This document shows, one piece after another, positions 1-9,030 of a DNA stretch of 64,000 bases. Numbering within the stretch: the first letter of the stretch is position 1; each line of letters begins with the position of its first letter. The DNA lies in contig CAYRFX010000003.1 in NCBI GenBank assembly GCA_964423665.1, forward strand, positions 1-64,000, written 5' to 3'. The DNA comes from HGM04593 sp964423665. Its GTDB lineage: Bacteria; Bacteroidota; Bacteroidia; Bacteroidales; Bacteroidaceae. Below the pieces are notes generated by a model. The model did not search any database, was not told the DNA's origin, and saw only the letters and a program-made list of their open reading frames with translations. Made by a program: the position numbers and the translations under genes.

Positions 1-90
1 AAGAAAAACAAACGCCTTGCGAAGGATTTGTACAGCGATGCCGCCAAAGCGGGAAGCAAGGAGGCGAAAAGAATTTTGGAGGAGTGGTAA
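1..90 (+). CDS. C-terminal end of a Sel1-like repeat protein (partial)
   Basis: The first 29 codons are open and end in TAA at 88-90, so a gene enters from the left edge. The visible tail contains YSDAAKAGSKEAKRILEEW, which has the spacing of a Sel1-like repeat (aromatic residue, AA, G, A near the end of a helix pair). Sel1 repeats are TPR-like protein-interaction modules. The gene is followed after one base by a strong hairpin and is convergent with glnN. Only the tail is visible, so neither length nor role can be given. Confidence 0.55.
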   Translation, partial: KKNKRLAKDLYSDAAKAGSKEAKRILEEW

Positions 91-91
91 T

Positions 92-133
92 TTTAATATT
101 TATGGGCTGCAAATGCAGCCCATAAATATTAAA
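92..133. terminator. Bidirectional hairpin terminator
   Basis: A perfect 19-bp inverted repeat (92-110 and 115-133) encloses a 4-nt loop. The outer part is A/T rich and the core is GGGCTGC/GCAGCCC. It lies between the stop of the entering plus-strand gene and the stop of glnN, so it can terminate both. Confidence 0.85.
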
Positions 134-138
134 TATAA

Positions 139-2322
139 TCAACAGATGAAGAGCAGTTCGCGATACTTGGGCAGTGTCCATAGTTCGTTATCCACTACAA
201 GCTCCAGCTTGTCGATGTGAGTGCGTATCTCTTCGAGCATGGGAGCTACGGTGTCGTGGTAGGCGATGGCTTTGTCGCGCTCGGTGATTATTTTGTTTGC
301 CACTTTGCGACGTTCCACCATCTCGTGCACAAGACGGCGTATCTCGGAAACACGCATTGCCATCTCTTTTATAAGGGAGATATTTTCGGCAGACATTCTG
401 TCGCCCTCCTCCTTGCCTATCACCTGCTCCATCTTTATCACGTTGTCCAATAATGAGCTTTGGTACTTTGTAGCTGTAGGGATTATGTGATTTAGGGCAA
501 GGTCGCCAAGGACACGCGCCTCAATCTGTATCTTCTTTGTGTACATCTCCCATTTTATCTCGTTGCGGGCCTTAAGCTCGGTCTCGGTCATAACCTCCAT
601 TTTGCGGAACATCTCAACGCTTTCTTTGTCGAGATAACGGTCGAATACAATAGGTGCACTTGCCTCGCAGTCGAGCCCGCGTTTTATTGCCTCGCGCTTC
701 CACTCCTCGGAGTATCCGTTACCATCGAAGCGCACTGGTTTGCTGTATTTTATGTATTTACGAATTATTTTTACAAGCGCATCTTCCTTTGCAACACCTT
801 TATCAATGAGCGTATCAACCTCTTTTTTGAATATTGTCAGCTGCTCTGCCATTGCTGTGTTAAGGGCTATCATTGCGCTTGCACAATTCGCCTCGGAGCC
901 CACGGCGCGGAACTCGAAACGGTTTCCGGTGAAGGCGAACGGCGATGTGCGGTTGCGGTCGGTATTGTCAATCATCAGTTCGGGAAGAGCCGGGATATTA
1001 AGACGTAATTCGCGTTTGCTCAGTATCTTTACAAGATCGTCGGCGGTCTCCATGTGATCGAGAATAGATGATAGATGCGAGCCCAAAAAGCTTGATATAA
1101 TTGCCGGGGGAGCCTCTGCCGCGCCTAAACGGTGAGCATTTGCTGCCGACATTATGCTGGCTTTCAACAATCCGTTGTGGCGATATATCGCAGCAAGGGT
1201 ATTTACTACAAAAGTTATGAAACGCAGGTTGTCTTTGTCTGTTTTACCGGGTGCCATGAGCAAGGTGCCGGTATCGGTTCCTAATGACCAGTTGTTGTGC
1301 TTTCCGCTACCATTAACGCCCTTGAAGGGCTTTTCGTGCAGCAGCACACGGAAACCATGGCGGCGTGCTACATCTTTCATCAATGCCATTATGAGCATAT
1401 TGTGATCAACGGCAAGGTTGCACTCTTCGTAAATTGGTGCAAGCTCAAACTGATTGGGAGCTGCTTCATTGTGGCAGGTCTTTGCGGGTATTCCGAGTTT
1501 CATGGCCTCTATTTCAAGATCTTTCATGAAGGCTGCAACGCGTGCAGGGATAGAGCCGAAATAGTGATCCTCGAGTTGCTGGTTTTTTGCACTGTCGTGC
1601 CCCATCAAAGTGCGCCCGGTGAGCAGGAGGTCGGGGCGGGCAAGCAACATGCCCTCATCTACGAGGAAATACTCCTGTTCCCAGCCGAGATATGTTGTAA
1701 CTTTCTTTACATTCTTATCAAAATAGCGGCACACATCGGTAGCAGCTTTATCAACGGCGCGGAGCGACTTGAGAAGGGGAGCCTTGTAGTCGAGAGCCTC
1801 ACCTGTGTATGATATAAAAACTGTGGGAATACACAGGGTGTCGCCAATGAGGAATGCCGGAGAGGTGGGGTCCCATGCGCTGTAACCGCGCGCCTCGAAT
1901 GTGCTTCGTATGCCACCATTGGGAAAAGAAGAGGCATCGGGCTCTTGTTGCACAAGCAACTTGCCGGAGAACTCCTCAATCACCCCACCCTTGCCGTCGT
2001 GTTCTATGAAGGCATCGTGCTTTTCGGCGGTGGTTTCGGTGAGCGGATGGAACCAGTGGGTATAATGTGTTGCTTTGTTTTCCACTGCCCATTTTTTCAT
2101 ACCCTCTGCAACGGCATCTGCAATAGAACTGTCGAAAGAGGCGCCATTATCTATCACATCTATAAGCCTGTTATATGTATCCTTGGGAAGATACTTGAAC
2201 ATCTTTTCGCGGTTGAATACTTTTATCGCATAATAATCTGATGGACGTTCTTCTTTATCGGGGACATTTATTGCACTCTTGCCGAATGCTGCGGTTACGA
2301 CATCGAATCTCAGTTTTGACAT
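139..2322 (-). CDS. glnN: Glutamine synthetase type III
   Basis: ATP-dependent ligation of ammonium to glutamate, the main entry of ammonium nitrogen in many Bacteroidales. The 727-aa length fits the type III (GlnN) class, which is much longer than GlnA type I (about 470 aa). Visible signatures are VNGSGKHNNWSLGT (ATP/glutamate-binding glycine and histidine region), NEAAPNQFELAPIYEE and GNRFEFRAVGSEAN near the active site. The start ATG at 2320-2322 gives MSKLRFDVV, the usual N-terminus of this family. It is monocistronic: a promoter box lies about 90 bp upstream and a bidirectional terminator directly follows the stop. Identification is secure from motifs and length. Confidence 0.96.
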   Translation of the reverse strand: MSKLRFDVVTAAFGKSAINVPDKEERPSDYYAIKVFNREKMFKYLPKDTYNRLIDVIDNGASFDSSIADAVAEGMKKWAVENKATHYTHWFHPLTETTAEKHDAFIEHDGKGGVIEEFSGKLLVQQEPDASSFPNGGIRSTFEARGYSAWDPTSPAFLIGDTLCIPTVFISYTGEALDYKAPLLKSLRAVDKAATDVCRYFDKNVKKVTTYLGWEQEYFLVDEGMLLARPDLLLTGRTLMGHDSAKNQQLEDHYFGSIPARVAAFMKDLEIEAMKLGIPAKTCHNEAAPNQFELAPIYEECNLAVDHNMLIMALMKDVARRHGFRVLLHEKPFKGVNGSGKHNNWSLGTDTGTLLMAPGKTDKDNLRFITFVVNTLAAIYRHNGLLKASIMSAANAHRLGAAEAPPAIISSFLGSHLSSILDHMETADDLVKILSKRELRLNIPALPELMIDNTDRNRTSPFAFTGNRFEFRAVGSEANCASAMIALNTAMAEQLTIFKKEVDTLIDKGVAKEDALVKIIRKYIKYSKPVRFDGNGYSEEWKREAIKRGLDCEASAPIVFDRYLDKESVEMFRKMEVMTETELKARNEIKWEMYTKKIQIEARVLGDLALNHIIPTATKYQSSLLDNVIKMEQVIGKEEGDRMSAENISLIKEMAMRVSEIRRLVHEMVERRKVANKIITERDKAIAYHDTVAPMLEEIRTHIDKLELVVDNELWTLPKYRELLFIC

Positions 2323-2410
2323 ATCTTATTACCTTATTATATTAATCACAACACTTGATATATGGCTGTGATTTTGAAAATTTTCTTTTTGTAAATTTAT
2401 TAATCGTCGG

Positions 2411-2441
2411 CAAATATACACCCGATGCAGCCAAATGCAAA
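2411..2441 (-). promoter_or_regulatory. Predicted sigma-70 (Bacteroidota) promoter of glnN
   Basis: On the minus strand, TTTG (2441-2438), a 19-nt spacer and TATATTTG (2418-2411) match the Bacteroidota -33/-7 consensus exactly. The start point would lie about 85 nt upstream of the glnN ATG. Confidence 0.75.
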
Positions 2442-2761
2442 GAATTTTGCAAAAATTCCTCTGTTTTATTGAATATTTTTCTAAAAATACAGTTGTTTTT
2501 TGAAAAAAGGAAGGCTTTTTGGGGAATTTTTCCATAAAAGAAGGGTGATTTTTGAAAATATGGTTATTTTTTGGCGCTATGACATTTTGAAAGCTGTTTT
2601 GCTTTTATTTTTGTTTATTTTGTGATACGGATTAAAATTGCTAACTTTCTGATAAAATCAAAATACACAACTCGACATCGCCGAGATTGTTATTTATAAG
2701 ATTTTCAAAATTAATTAATAAAAAAGTTCAAAAAAAATACACAACAAGAATTAAATTTAGA
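2442..2761. other. A/T-rich intergenic region between divergent glnN and nagA-like gene
   Basis: About 320 bases, very A/T rich, with runs of T and A. Nothing further is recognised here: no open frame with coding character, no tRNA and no strong hairpin. It probably carries the upstream promoter regions of both divergent genes. Confidence 0.5.
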
Positions 2762-2769
2762 TAACTTTG
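2762..2769 (+). promoter_or_regulatory. Predicted -7 box of the nagA-like gene
   Basis: TAACTTTG matches TAnnTTTG about 35 nt before the ATG at 2805. No clear TTTG -33 box is seen at the expected distance, so support is moderate. Confidence 0.5.
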
Positions 2770-2804
2770 TGTGCAAGATAAAAAACTTATAAACACACAA
2801 TATT

Positions 2805-3968
2805 ATGCTTACGCAAATTATAAATGCGAAAATCCTTACACCACAAGGTTGGTTGAAGGACGGTTCTGTAATTATCAGAGACAACAAAATTTTAGAGGTA
2901 ACAAACTGCGACCTTGCCGTAATAGGCGCAGAAGTCATTGACGCTAAAGGTATGTATGTGGTACCCGGTGGTGTGGAAATTCACATTCATGGTGGTGGCG
3001 GTTGCGACTTTATGGAGGGAACCGAAGAGGCTTTCCGTGGAGCAATAAAAGCCCACATGAAACACGGAACAACAAGTATCTTCCCCACCCTTTCATCTTC
3101 TACCGTGCCTATGATTGAGGCCGCTGCAGAGACTTGTACTAAGCTTATGGCAGAGCCCAACAGCCCGGTACTTGGATTGCACTTGGAGGGACACTATTTG
3201 AACATGAAGATGGCGGGAGGTCAGTTGCCCGAAAATATCAAAGACCCCGATCCTAATGAATACATTCCATTGGTTGAAAGATGGAATTGCATCAAGCGTT
3301 GGGATGCTGCCCCCGAATTGCCCGGTGCGATGCAGTTTGGTAAATATATCACATCAAAAGGAATTTTGGCATCTGTTGCACACACACAGGCAGAGTATGA
3401 CGATATTCACGTTGCTCATGAGAATGGTTACACCCATGCGACACACTTCTACAATGCAATGCCCGGTTTCCACAAACGCCGCGAATATAAATACGAGGGC
3501 ACAGTGGAAAGTATCTATTTGCATGAGGATATGACCGTGGAGGTTGTTGCCGACGGAATACACGTTCCTCCCACTATTTTGCGCCTTGTTCACAGAATTA
3601 AAGGCGTGGAGAAAGCTTGTGTAATCACCGATGCACTCGCCTGCGCTGCAAGCGACAGCACAACTGCATTCGACCCCCGTGTAATTATTGAAGATGGCGT
3701 GTGCAAGCTTGCCGACCGCACTGCTCTTGCAGGCAGCGTAGCCACTATGGACCGCTTGATTCGCACATTGGTGCAGAAGGCTGAGATTCCTTTGGAAGAT
3801 GCCATTCGCATGGCATCGGAGACACCGTCAAAGATTATGGGTGTTTACGACCGCAAGGGTTCATTGCAGAAGGATAAGGATGCCGATATCATGATTCTTG
3901 ACGAAGGCTTGAACATTCGCGCCGTATGGGCAATGGGACAGCTTGTTGAAGGCACATACAACTTGTAA
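2805..3968 (+). CDS. nagA: N-acetylglucosamine-6-phosphate deacetylase
   Basis: Amidohydrolase that deacetylates GlcNAc-6-phosphate to glucosamine-6-phosphate in amino-sugar recycling. The 387-aa protein has the NagA order of motifs: HIHGG (His60, His62), GLHLEG with metal ligand Glu128, SVAHTQA, THATHFYNAM, VVADGIHV and ITDALACA with the catalytic Asp. The family usually reads HLEGPF; here the residues after the glycine are HYLN, a departure near the substrate pocket. It stands alone: no nagB or transporter is adjacent, and two stacked hairpins follow it. The family call is strong; exact substrate is inferred. Confidence 0.9.
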   Translation: MLTQIINAKILTPQGWLKDGSVIIRDNKILEVTNCDLAVIGAEVIDAKGMYVVPGGVEIHIHGGGGCDFMEGTEEAFRGAIKAHMKHGTTSIFPTLSSSTVPMIEAAAETCTKLMAEPNSPVLGLHLEGHYLNMKMAGGQLPENIKDPDPNEYIPLVERWNCIKRWDAAPELPGAMQFGKYITSKGILASVAHTQAEYDDIHVAHENGYTHATHFYNAMPGFHKRREYKYEGTVESIYLHEDMTVEVVADGIHVPPTILRLVHRIKGVEKACVITDALACAASDSTTAFDPRVIIEDGVCKLADRTALAGSVATMDRLIRTLVQKAEIPLEDAIRMASETPSKIMGVYDRKGSLQKDKDADIMILDEGLNIRAVWAMGQLVEGTYNL

Positions 3969-3992
3969 TCAACAAAACAGATTTTAACGAAC

Positions 3993-4023
3993 AAGAACGT
4001 GGCTATATTTTAGCCACGTTCTT
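3993..4023 (+). terminator. Hairpin downstream of nagA (first of two)
   Basis: A perfect 13-bp stem (3993-4005 with 4011-4023) closes a 5-nt loop. It begins 24 nt after the nagA stop. Confidence 0.8.
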
Positions 4024-4068
4024 ACAACAGAAGCGACTAAAAAAAATAATTTTGGTCGCTTCTGTTGT
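4024..4068 (+). terminator. Second hairpin downstream of nagA
   Basis: Directly abutting the first hairpin, a perfect 14-bp stem (4024-4037 with 4055-4068) encloses a 17-nt A/T-rich loop. It is probably a second terminator or 3' end protector. There is no long T run after it. Confidence 0.65.
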
Positions 4069-4196
4069 TATAATAACAAATCTTTCTCTTTGAAACAAAA
4101 CAAACATAGGTGCATACTTGTTACTATATAAAGAGATTTACATCCTTTTTAATAAATATTGTGAAAAATAAAGAGGTAAATACCAATCGAAATAGT

Positions 4197-4204
4197 TATA
4201 TTCG
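4197..4204 (+). promoter_or_regulatory. Predicted -7 box of the M3 peptidase gene
   Basis: TATATTCG fits the Bacteroidota -7 pattern 40 nt before the ATG at 4244. No -33 TTTG is visible at the usual distance. Confidence 0.45.
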
Positions 4205-4243
4205 CGAGATTTAATTGTGTATCTTAATATAAATAAACAGGAA

Positions 4244-6298
4244 ATGACAAACAACCCATTCTATAAACCATACGGAACTCCATTTAATGCTTTTCCTTAT
4301 GACCGCATAACTTTGGAGCATTTTATCCCGGCAACAAAAGAGGGTATTAAGAGAGAGGAAGAAAACATTGAGAAGATTTGCAGCAATACAGCACCTGCAA
4401 CATTTGAAAACACCATTGTGCCATACGAGCGCGGTGGCATAATGCTTGGTGATGTGATGTGCGCTTTTAATGCGCTGATATACTCACACAGCTACGATGA
4501 GATCGTGAAGGTGGAAGAGGAGATGCAACAGCTATACACAGAACACAGAAACAACATCACGCTTAATGCCGAATTGTTTGCACGCATAAAAAGTGTGTAT
4601 GAAAATATGCCAGCAACACTCACCACGGAAGAAAAAAGACTCATTGAAGAGATATACACTTCTTTTGTGAGACAAGGTGCCAATCTTGTGGGAGAGGAGC
4701 GCGACGAGTATCGGGCACTGAGCAAGCAACTCACCATGCTGTCTCTTAAATTTCAGGAAAATATCATAAAAGACACCGACGCGTTCACTTTGCTGATAAC
4801 CAAGGAGGAAGAACTGCAAGGATTGCCCGAAGACCTCATAGAGACTGCCACAAAAAGCGCAAAAGAGTGTGGTAAAGAGGGGTGGCTGTTCACGCTGCAC
4901 CGCCCCAGCTACTTGCCGTTTATCACATTCTGCAAAAACCGCGAGTTGCGCAGGCAGATGTATATGGCATACAGCACCATTGGTGCAAAAGGAGACGAAC
5001 ACGACAACCGCGCTATTGTAAAAGAGATTGTAAATACCCGTTTGCAGCTGGCGCGTTTGTTAGGGTATAACACATACAGCGATTATATCCTCGCCGAGCG
5101 CATGGCTGGAACAACCGATGCAGTGTTTGCTATGCTCGGCAAGCTCACTTGGAGCTATCTGCCTGTTGCACGCAAAGAGATTGAAGAAATTAAGTTGTTT
5201 GCTGCAGAATGCGAAGGAGATGACTTCAATTTTGAGCCATGGGATTTTGCTTATTATTCCGAAAAGCTGAAAGAGAAAAAGTATAACATCAGCGATGAAC
5301 TTGTACGCCCTTACCTCAATCTTGACCAGGCAATATATGGTGCTTTCTATCTGGCAACCCGCCTTTACGGAATAACCTTCAAGCAGAATCATGATATTCC
5401 CACATACAACCCCGATGTAAAGGTGTGGGAGGTTTATGACTACGATGGCACATATCTTGCACTACTCTATTGCGATTTTTACGCTCGCAAAGGAAAGCAT
5501 GCCGGAGCGTGGATGGATTCGTTGAAGGCGCAATACAAAAATGCCGACGGCACGGATAATCGCCCGCATATTACTCTATCGACAAACTTCAGAAAGCCAC
5601 TTCCCGGCAAGCCCACTCTGCTGAATTTTGATGAACTCAACACCTTGTTGCATGAGTTTGGTCATTGTCTGCATGGAATTCTGTCCAATGTAACTTATGC
5701 GAGCCTTTGCAGCCCAAATGTATTGTGGGATTTTGTGGAGATGCCATCACAGATAATGGAAAATTTCCTTTTTGAAGAGGAGTTTCTCAAGATGTTTGCC
5801 TTTCATCACGAAACTGGCGAGATTATTTCGCAAGAACTGCTCGACAAAATTCGCGATGCGCGCAACTTCCGTGCAGCCTACCAATGTATAAGACAGGTGG
5901 GGCTGGGGCTCATAGACCAGGCTTGGCACAATATATCAAAGCCTTTCGACGGTGATGTCTTAGAGTATGAACATGCCGCAACTGCTGCCATTAAATTATT
6001 GCCGGTGATGCCCAATGCCGGAATAACTCCACAGTTCAGCCATATTATGTCGGGTGGATACGCTGCCGGCTATTATAGTTACAAATGGGCCGAGATGCTT
6101 GATGCCGACGCTTTTGCACGTTTCAAGGAAGAGGGTGTATTAAATATGAAGGTGGCACAATCGTTCCGCGATAATATCCTTGCAAAGGGAGACACTGAGC
6201 ACCCCATGGAACTGTATCTGCGTTTTAGAGGGCGCAAGCCGCAGATTGAAGCTTTGCTCGAAAGAGATGGGATAAAGAGTATATGCCCGCATTTTTAG
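4244..6298 (+). CDS. dcp: M3 family zinc metallopeptidase (peptidyl-dipeptidase Dcp)
   Basis: Thimet-oligopeptidase family enzyme that cleaves dipeptides from the C-terminus of short peptides, completing peptide breakdown. The zinc site LLHEFGHCLHG lies near residues 469-478 and the downstream glutamate is in the EMPSQIMENF segment. The C-terminal SGGYAAGYYSYKWAEM stretch is also typical of M3 enzymes. An in-frame ATG 27 nt upstream exists (4217), but MTNNPFYKPYGTPF is the usual Dcp N-terminus, so 4244 was chosen (684 aa). No signal peptide is seen, which suggests a cytoplasmic enzyme. Single gene with its own -7 box. Confidence 0.93.
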   Translation: MTNNPFYKPYGTPFNAFPYDRITLEHFIPATKEGIKREEENIEKICSNTAPATFENTIVPYERGGIMLGDVMCAFNALIYSHSYDEIVKVEEEMQQLYTEHRNNITLNAELFARIKSVYENMPATLTTEEKRLIEEIYTSFVRQGANLVGEERDEYRALSKQLTMLSLKFQENIIKDTDAFTLLITKEEELQGLPEDLIETATKSAKECGKEGWLFTLHRPSYLPFITFCKNRELRRQMYMAYSTIGAKGDEHDNRAIVKEIVNTRLQLARLLGYNTYSDYILAERMAGTTDAVFAMLGKLTWSYLPVARKEIEEIKLFAAECEGDDFNFEPWDFAYYSEKLKEKKYNISDELVRPYLNLDQAIYGAFYLATRLYGITFKQNHDIPTYNPDVKVWEVYDYDGTYLALLYCDFYARKGKHAGAWMDSLKAQYKNADGTDNRPHITLSTNFRKPLPGKPTLLNFDELNTLLHEFGHCLHGILSNVTYASLCSPNVLWDFVEMPSQIMENFLFEEEFLKMFAFHHETGEIISQELLDKIRDARNFRAAYQCIRQVGLGLIDQAWHNISKPFDGDVLEYEHAATAAIKLLPVMPNAGITPQFSHIMSGGYAAGYYSYKWAEMLDADAFARFKEEGVLNMKVAQSFRDNILAKGDTEHPMELYLRFRGRKPQIEALLERDGIKSICPHF

Positions 6299-6387
6299 AA
6301 GTTGCTTGAATAAAAAAACGGCGAAACATACGACTTCTATAAGAAATTATTTTTTAGAAATTCAAACAGCTTCTAAATAAAATTCTT

Positions 6388-6810
6388 ATGAAAATGGAGA
6401 TAAAAAAATTATTATTTGCAATTATGGCAGCACTCTCTTTTGTTGCATGCAACAACGAAGATGATGTGCAAGAGATATTTATCGACCGCAACTGGACGCT
6501 TGCTTTTATTCAGGAAGGTGGCGAAAAGAACATTCCCGAGAGTGCCGGCTATGTTCTCCTGTTCAAAAGCAACACATTTACACTGACCACCCCCGGCAAT
6601 GCTACGATAAGCGGAAACTGGCATGCCGACGGCGGGTCGCGTACATTCCGTTGCAACAATATAAAAACAAACGGAAATATCGGCAACGATAATATTGCAA
6701 AGAAAATGAGAAACATGTTGCAAAATGCAGTTTTATATGAAGGAGATACAAATTACCTGCAGATAATTGTGCAACCCGGAAATGCATTTATGCAGTTTCA
6801 TAACAAATAA
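6388..6810 (+). CDS. Small lipoprotein of unknown function
   Basis: 140 aa with a type II signal: a hydrophobic stretch ending LSFVAC, the Cys being at residue 21, followed by acidic NNEDD typical of exported Bacteroidota lipoproteins. The rest looks like a small beta-barrel fold (alternating short strands, WTLAFIQEGG, GYVLLFKSN), as in the DUF4847/lipocalin-like lipoproteins of this order, but no diagnostic motif is visible. The stop is 8 nt from the dCMP deaminase start, so the two are probably co-transcribed. A second ATG two codons in (6394) is possible. Confidence 0.75.
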   Translation: MKMEIKKLLFAIMAALSFVACNNEDDVQEIFIDRNWTLAFIQEGGEKNIPESAGYVLLFKSNTFTLTTPGNATISGNWHADGGSRTFRCNNIKTNGNIGNDNIAKKMRNMLQNAVLYEGDTNYLQIIVQPGNAFMQFHNK

Positions 6811-6818
6811 ATAATATA

Positions 6819-7259
6819 ATGGCTATGGAAAACAGGAAGAAACAGAGAGAACTTGATTTAAGATATATGCGCATGGCAGCCATCTGGGCCGAAAACTCTT
6901 ATTGCCAACGCCGCAAAGTGGGTGCACTCATTGTTAAAGATAAGATGATTATTTCAGATGGTTACAATGGTACACCCGCCGGTTTTGAGAATGTTTGCGA
7001 AGATGAGAATGGGCTCACAAAGCCTTATGTGTTGCACGCCGAAGCCAATGCGATAACAAAGATTGCACGCTCAGGAAACAGCAGTGAGGGTGCCACTTTG
7101 TATGTTACGACATCGCCATGCATAGAGTGCTCTAAATTGATAATTCAGGCAGGAATAAAGCGTGTGGTTTACAGTGTGAAGTATCGTGTTACCGACGGGC
7201 TCGATCTCCTTGAGAGAGCCGGTGTGGAGACCGTCTTTTTGCAGGAAAACGAAGAATAG
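6819..7259 (+). CDS. dCMP deaminase family protein (ComEB-like)
   Basis: Zinc-dependent deaminase converting dCMP to dUMP, a supply route for thymidylate. The 146-aa protein carries HAEANA (His73, catalytic Glu75) and TTSPCIECSKL (Cys101, Cys104), the complete zinc site of the cytidine/deoxycytidylate deaminase fold. GALIVKD and DGYNGTPAGF agree with the dCMP deaminase branch (ComEB type). It sits 6 nt before the CtpA-type protease gene, and this pairing suggests a transcript 6388-8900. Confidence 0.9.
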   Translation: MAMENRKKQRELDLRYMRMAAIWAENSYCQRRKVGALIVKDKMIISDGYNGTPAGFENVCEDENGLTKPYVLHAEANAITKIARSGNSSEGATLYVTTSPCIECSKLIIQAGIKRVVYSVKYRVTDGLDLLERAGVETVFLQENEE

Positions 7260-7265
7260 CCTTTT

Positions 7266-8900
7266 ATGAAAAAGTTTACACCCACCTTGATTGTGCTCTT
7301 CACTCTTTTGGGAGTGTTGGCGGGTATATATATATCATCGGGCAAGCAGCAGACCATTCTGATAAGCACTGCGGGAGCAAACAAGGTTGACGAATTAATG
7401 CAACTGGTGCATTACAACTATGTAGATTCGCTCAGCATGGAGGAGATTATAGAAAAGACTATGCCCAAGATTTTGAGCGAGCTTGACCCTCATAGTAAAT
7501 ATATCCCGGCTGCCGAGCTGGAGGCTACAAATGCCGACCTTGCAAGCAGTTTCAGTGGAATAGGAATAAGATTCACCATTCAAGAAGATACGGTAAATAT
7601 AAGTGATGTGATACGCGGGGGACCATCGGAAGAGGTTGGTCTCATGGCTGGGGATTGCATTATAAAGGTAAATGACACCCTTTTTGTGGGCGATATTTGC
7701 ACCGAGGAATATGCAATGAAAAAACTTAAAGGCCCCAAAGGAAGCAAGGTGAAACTAAGCGTAAAACGATATGGCGAGAAAGACTTGCTCCACTTTAACA
7801 TTGTGCGCGGTGATATTCCGCTTGAAAGTATTGAGGCAGCATATCTCATTGATGGAAAATGGGGATATGTGCAGGTAGAACGTTTTGCCGAACAGACTTT
7901 CACGGAGTTCATTATTGCAATAGCAAAAATATTGCAGAAGAATTGCAAGGGATTGATTATCGACTTGCGTGGGAACGGTGGTGGCTACATGGGCGTTGCA
8001 CTGCAAATGGCAAATGAATTCCTGAAAAAAGGAGATGTTATCGTTTACACCGAGGGCGTAAACTCGCCTCGTAATATTGATTATGCCAACGGAAGGGGTA
8101 ACCTGCAAAGTATCCCCCTGGTGCTGCTCGCAGATGAGAGTTCCGCGTCGGCAAGCGAGATTCTGGCAGGTACCATTCAGGATAATGACCGTGGAACAAT
8201 AATAGGACGCAGAACCTTTGGTAAAGGGCTTGTTCAGCAACCATTTGAGTTCAAGGACGGCTCGGCTGTGCGCCTCACTATTGCACGCTACCACACACCT
8301 TCGGGACGTTGCATACAAAAACCATATACCAAGGGAGATGACGAAGAGTATGCCATGGATATAATTAAGCGTTACGAGCGTGGGGAGTTCTTCTCGCAAG
8401 ACAGCATACACCAGAATGATTCACTTGTGTATAAGACCTCCATTGGACGTGCGGTTTATGGCGGTGGCGGTATTATGCCCGATATTTTTGTGCCGAGCGA
8501 TTCTACAAGATATACCCCATACCTCTCCGATGTCTTAAAGAAACGATTGATTGCAGCGTTCACTTTCAAATATTGCAAGGAGCATCGCAACAGTTTGAAG
8601 AGATATAACGGATATGAAGAAATTGTGGCGTATATGAGCAAAAATTCTGCTGTTGATGAATTTGTGGCATTTGCTGCAGAAAAGGGCATAAAGCTGCCTG
8701 CTGAGCAAGCTGCAAAGTCGCGAAGCATGCTTGTTGAACTTTTGAATGCGAATATAATATACAATATCCAGGGCATGCTTGAGCATGTGAAATATATTAA
8801 TCTTACCGACGAGACTGTACTGAAAGCCATTGAAGTGCTTAATGCCGGCAAAGCTTTTCCCGAGGCGCCGAGTGATGTCAATGAGAAAGTAACAGACTGA
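7266..8900 (+). CDS. C-terminal processing serine protease, S41 family (CtpA/Prc-like)
   Basis: Envelope protease that recognises C-terminal tails. The 544-aa protein has an N-terminal signal anchor (about residues 7-22), a PDZ domain (about 90-175, with SSFSGIGIRF at its start and RGGPSEEVGL as the ligand-binding loop) and an S41 catalytic domain (about 190-360). DESSASASEI (291-299) holds the serine region and RTFGKGLVQQ the lysine of the Ser-Lys dyad. A helical tail of about 150 residues follows. Start ATG at 7266 is 6 nt after the dCMP deaminase stop. Substrates are not predictable from sequence. Confidence 0.93.
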   Translation: MKKFTPTLIVLFTLLGVLAGIYISSGKQQTILISTAGANKVDELMQLVHYNYVDSLSMEEIIEKTMPKILSELDPHSKYIPAAELEATNADLASSFSGIGIRFTIQEDTVNISDVIRGGPSEEVGLMAGDCIIKVNDTLFVGDICTEEYAMKKLKGPKGSKVKLSVKRYGEKDLLHFNIVRGDIPLESIEAAYLIDGKWGYVQVERFAEQTFTEFIIAIAKILQKNCKGLIIDLRGNGGGYMGVALQMANEFLKKGDVIVYTEGVNSPRNIDYANGRGNLQSIPLVLLADESSASASEILAGTIQDNDRGTIIGRRTFGKGLVQQPFEFKDGSAVRLTIARYHTPSGRCIQKPYTKGDDEEYAMDIIKRYERGEFFSQDSIHQNDSLVYKTSIGRAVYGGGGIMPDIFVPSDSTRYTPYLSDVLKKRLIAAFTFKYCKEHRNSLKRYNGYEEIVAYMSKNSAVDEFVAFAAEKGIKLPAEQAAKSRSMLVELLNANIIYNIQGMLEHVKYINLTDETVLKAIEVLNAGKAFPEAPSDVNEKVTD

Positions 8901-8962
8901 GTGTCTTAAAGAAGATAAAGCAAGTTTAGAGCAAAAAGGGTGTTATTTTATATAATTTATAT

Positions 8963-8970
8963 TATATTTG
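8963..8970 (+). promoter_or_regulatory. Predicted -7 box before the kinase-fusion operon
   Basis: TATATTTG matches the Bacteroidota -7 consensus 60 nt upstream of the ATG at 9031, followed by an AT dinucleotide run. A -33 box is not clear. Confidence 0.5.
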
Positions 8971-9030
8971 CATATATATATATAATTCAGCGGGTTATGC
9001 CCGGGAACAGAATGAACAAAACAACTGAAT

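Noticed and set aside
17..220. Plus-strand frame of 67 codons at the left edge
   Set aside because: Crosses the terminator and runs opposite the glnN 3' end; the frame of the Sel1-like tail is a different one.
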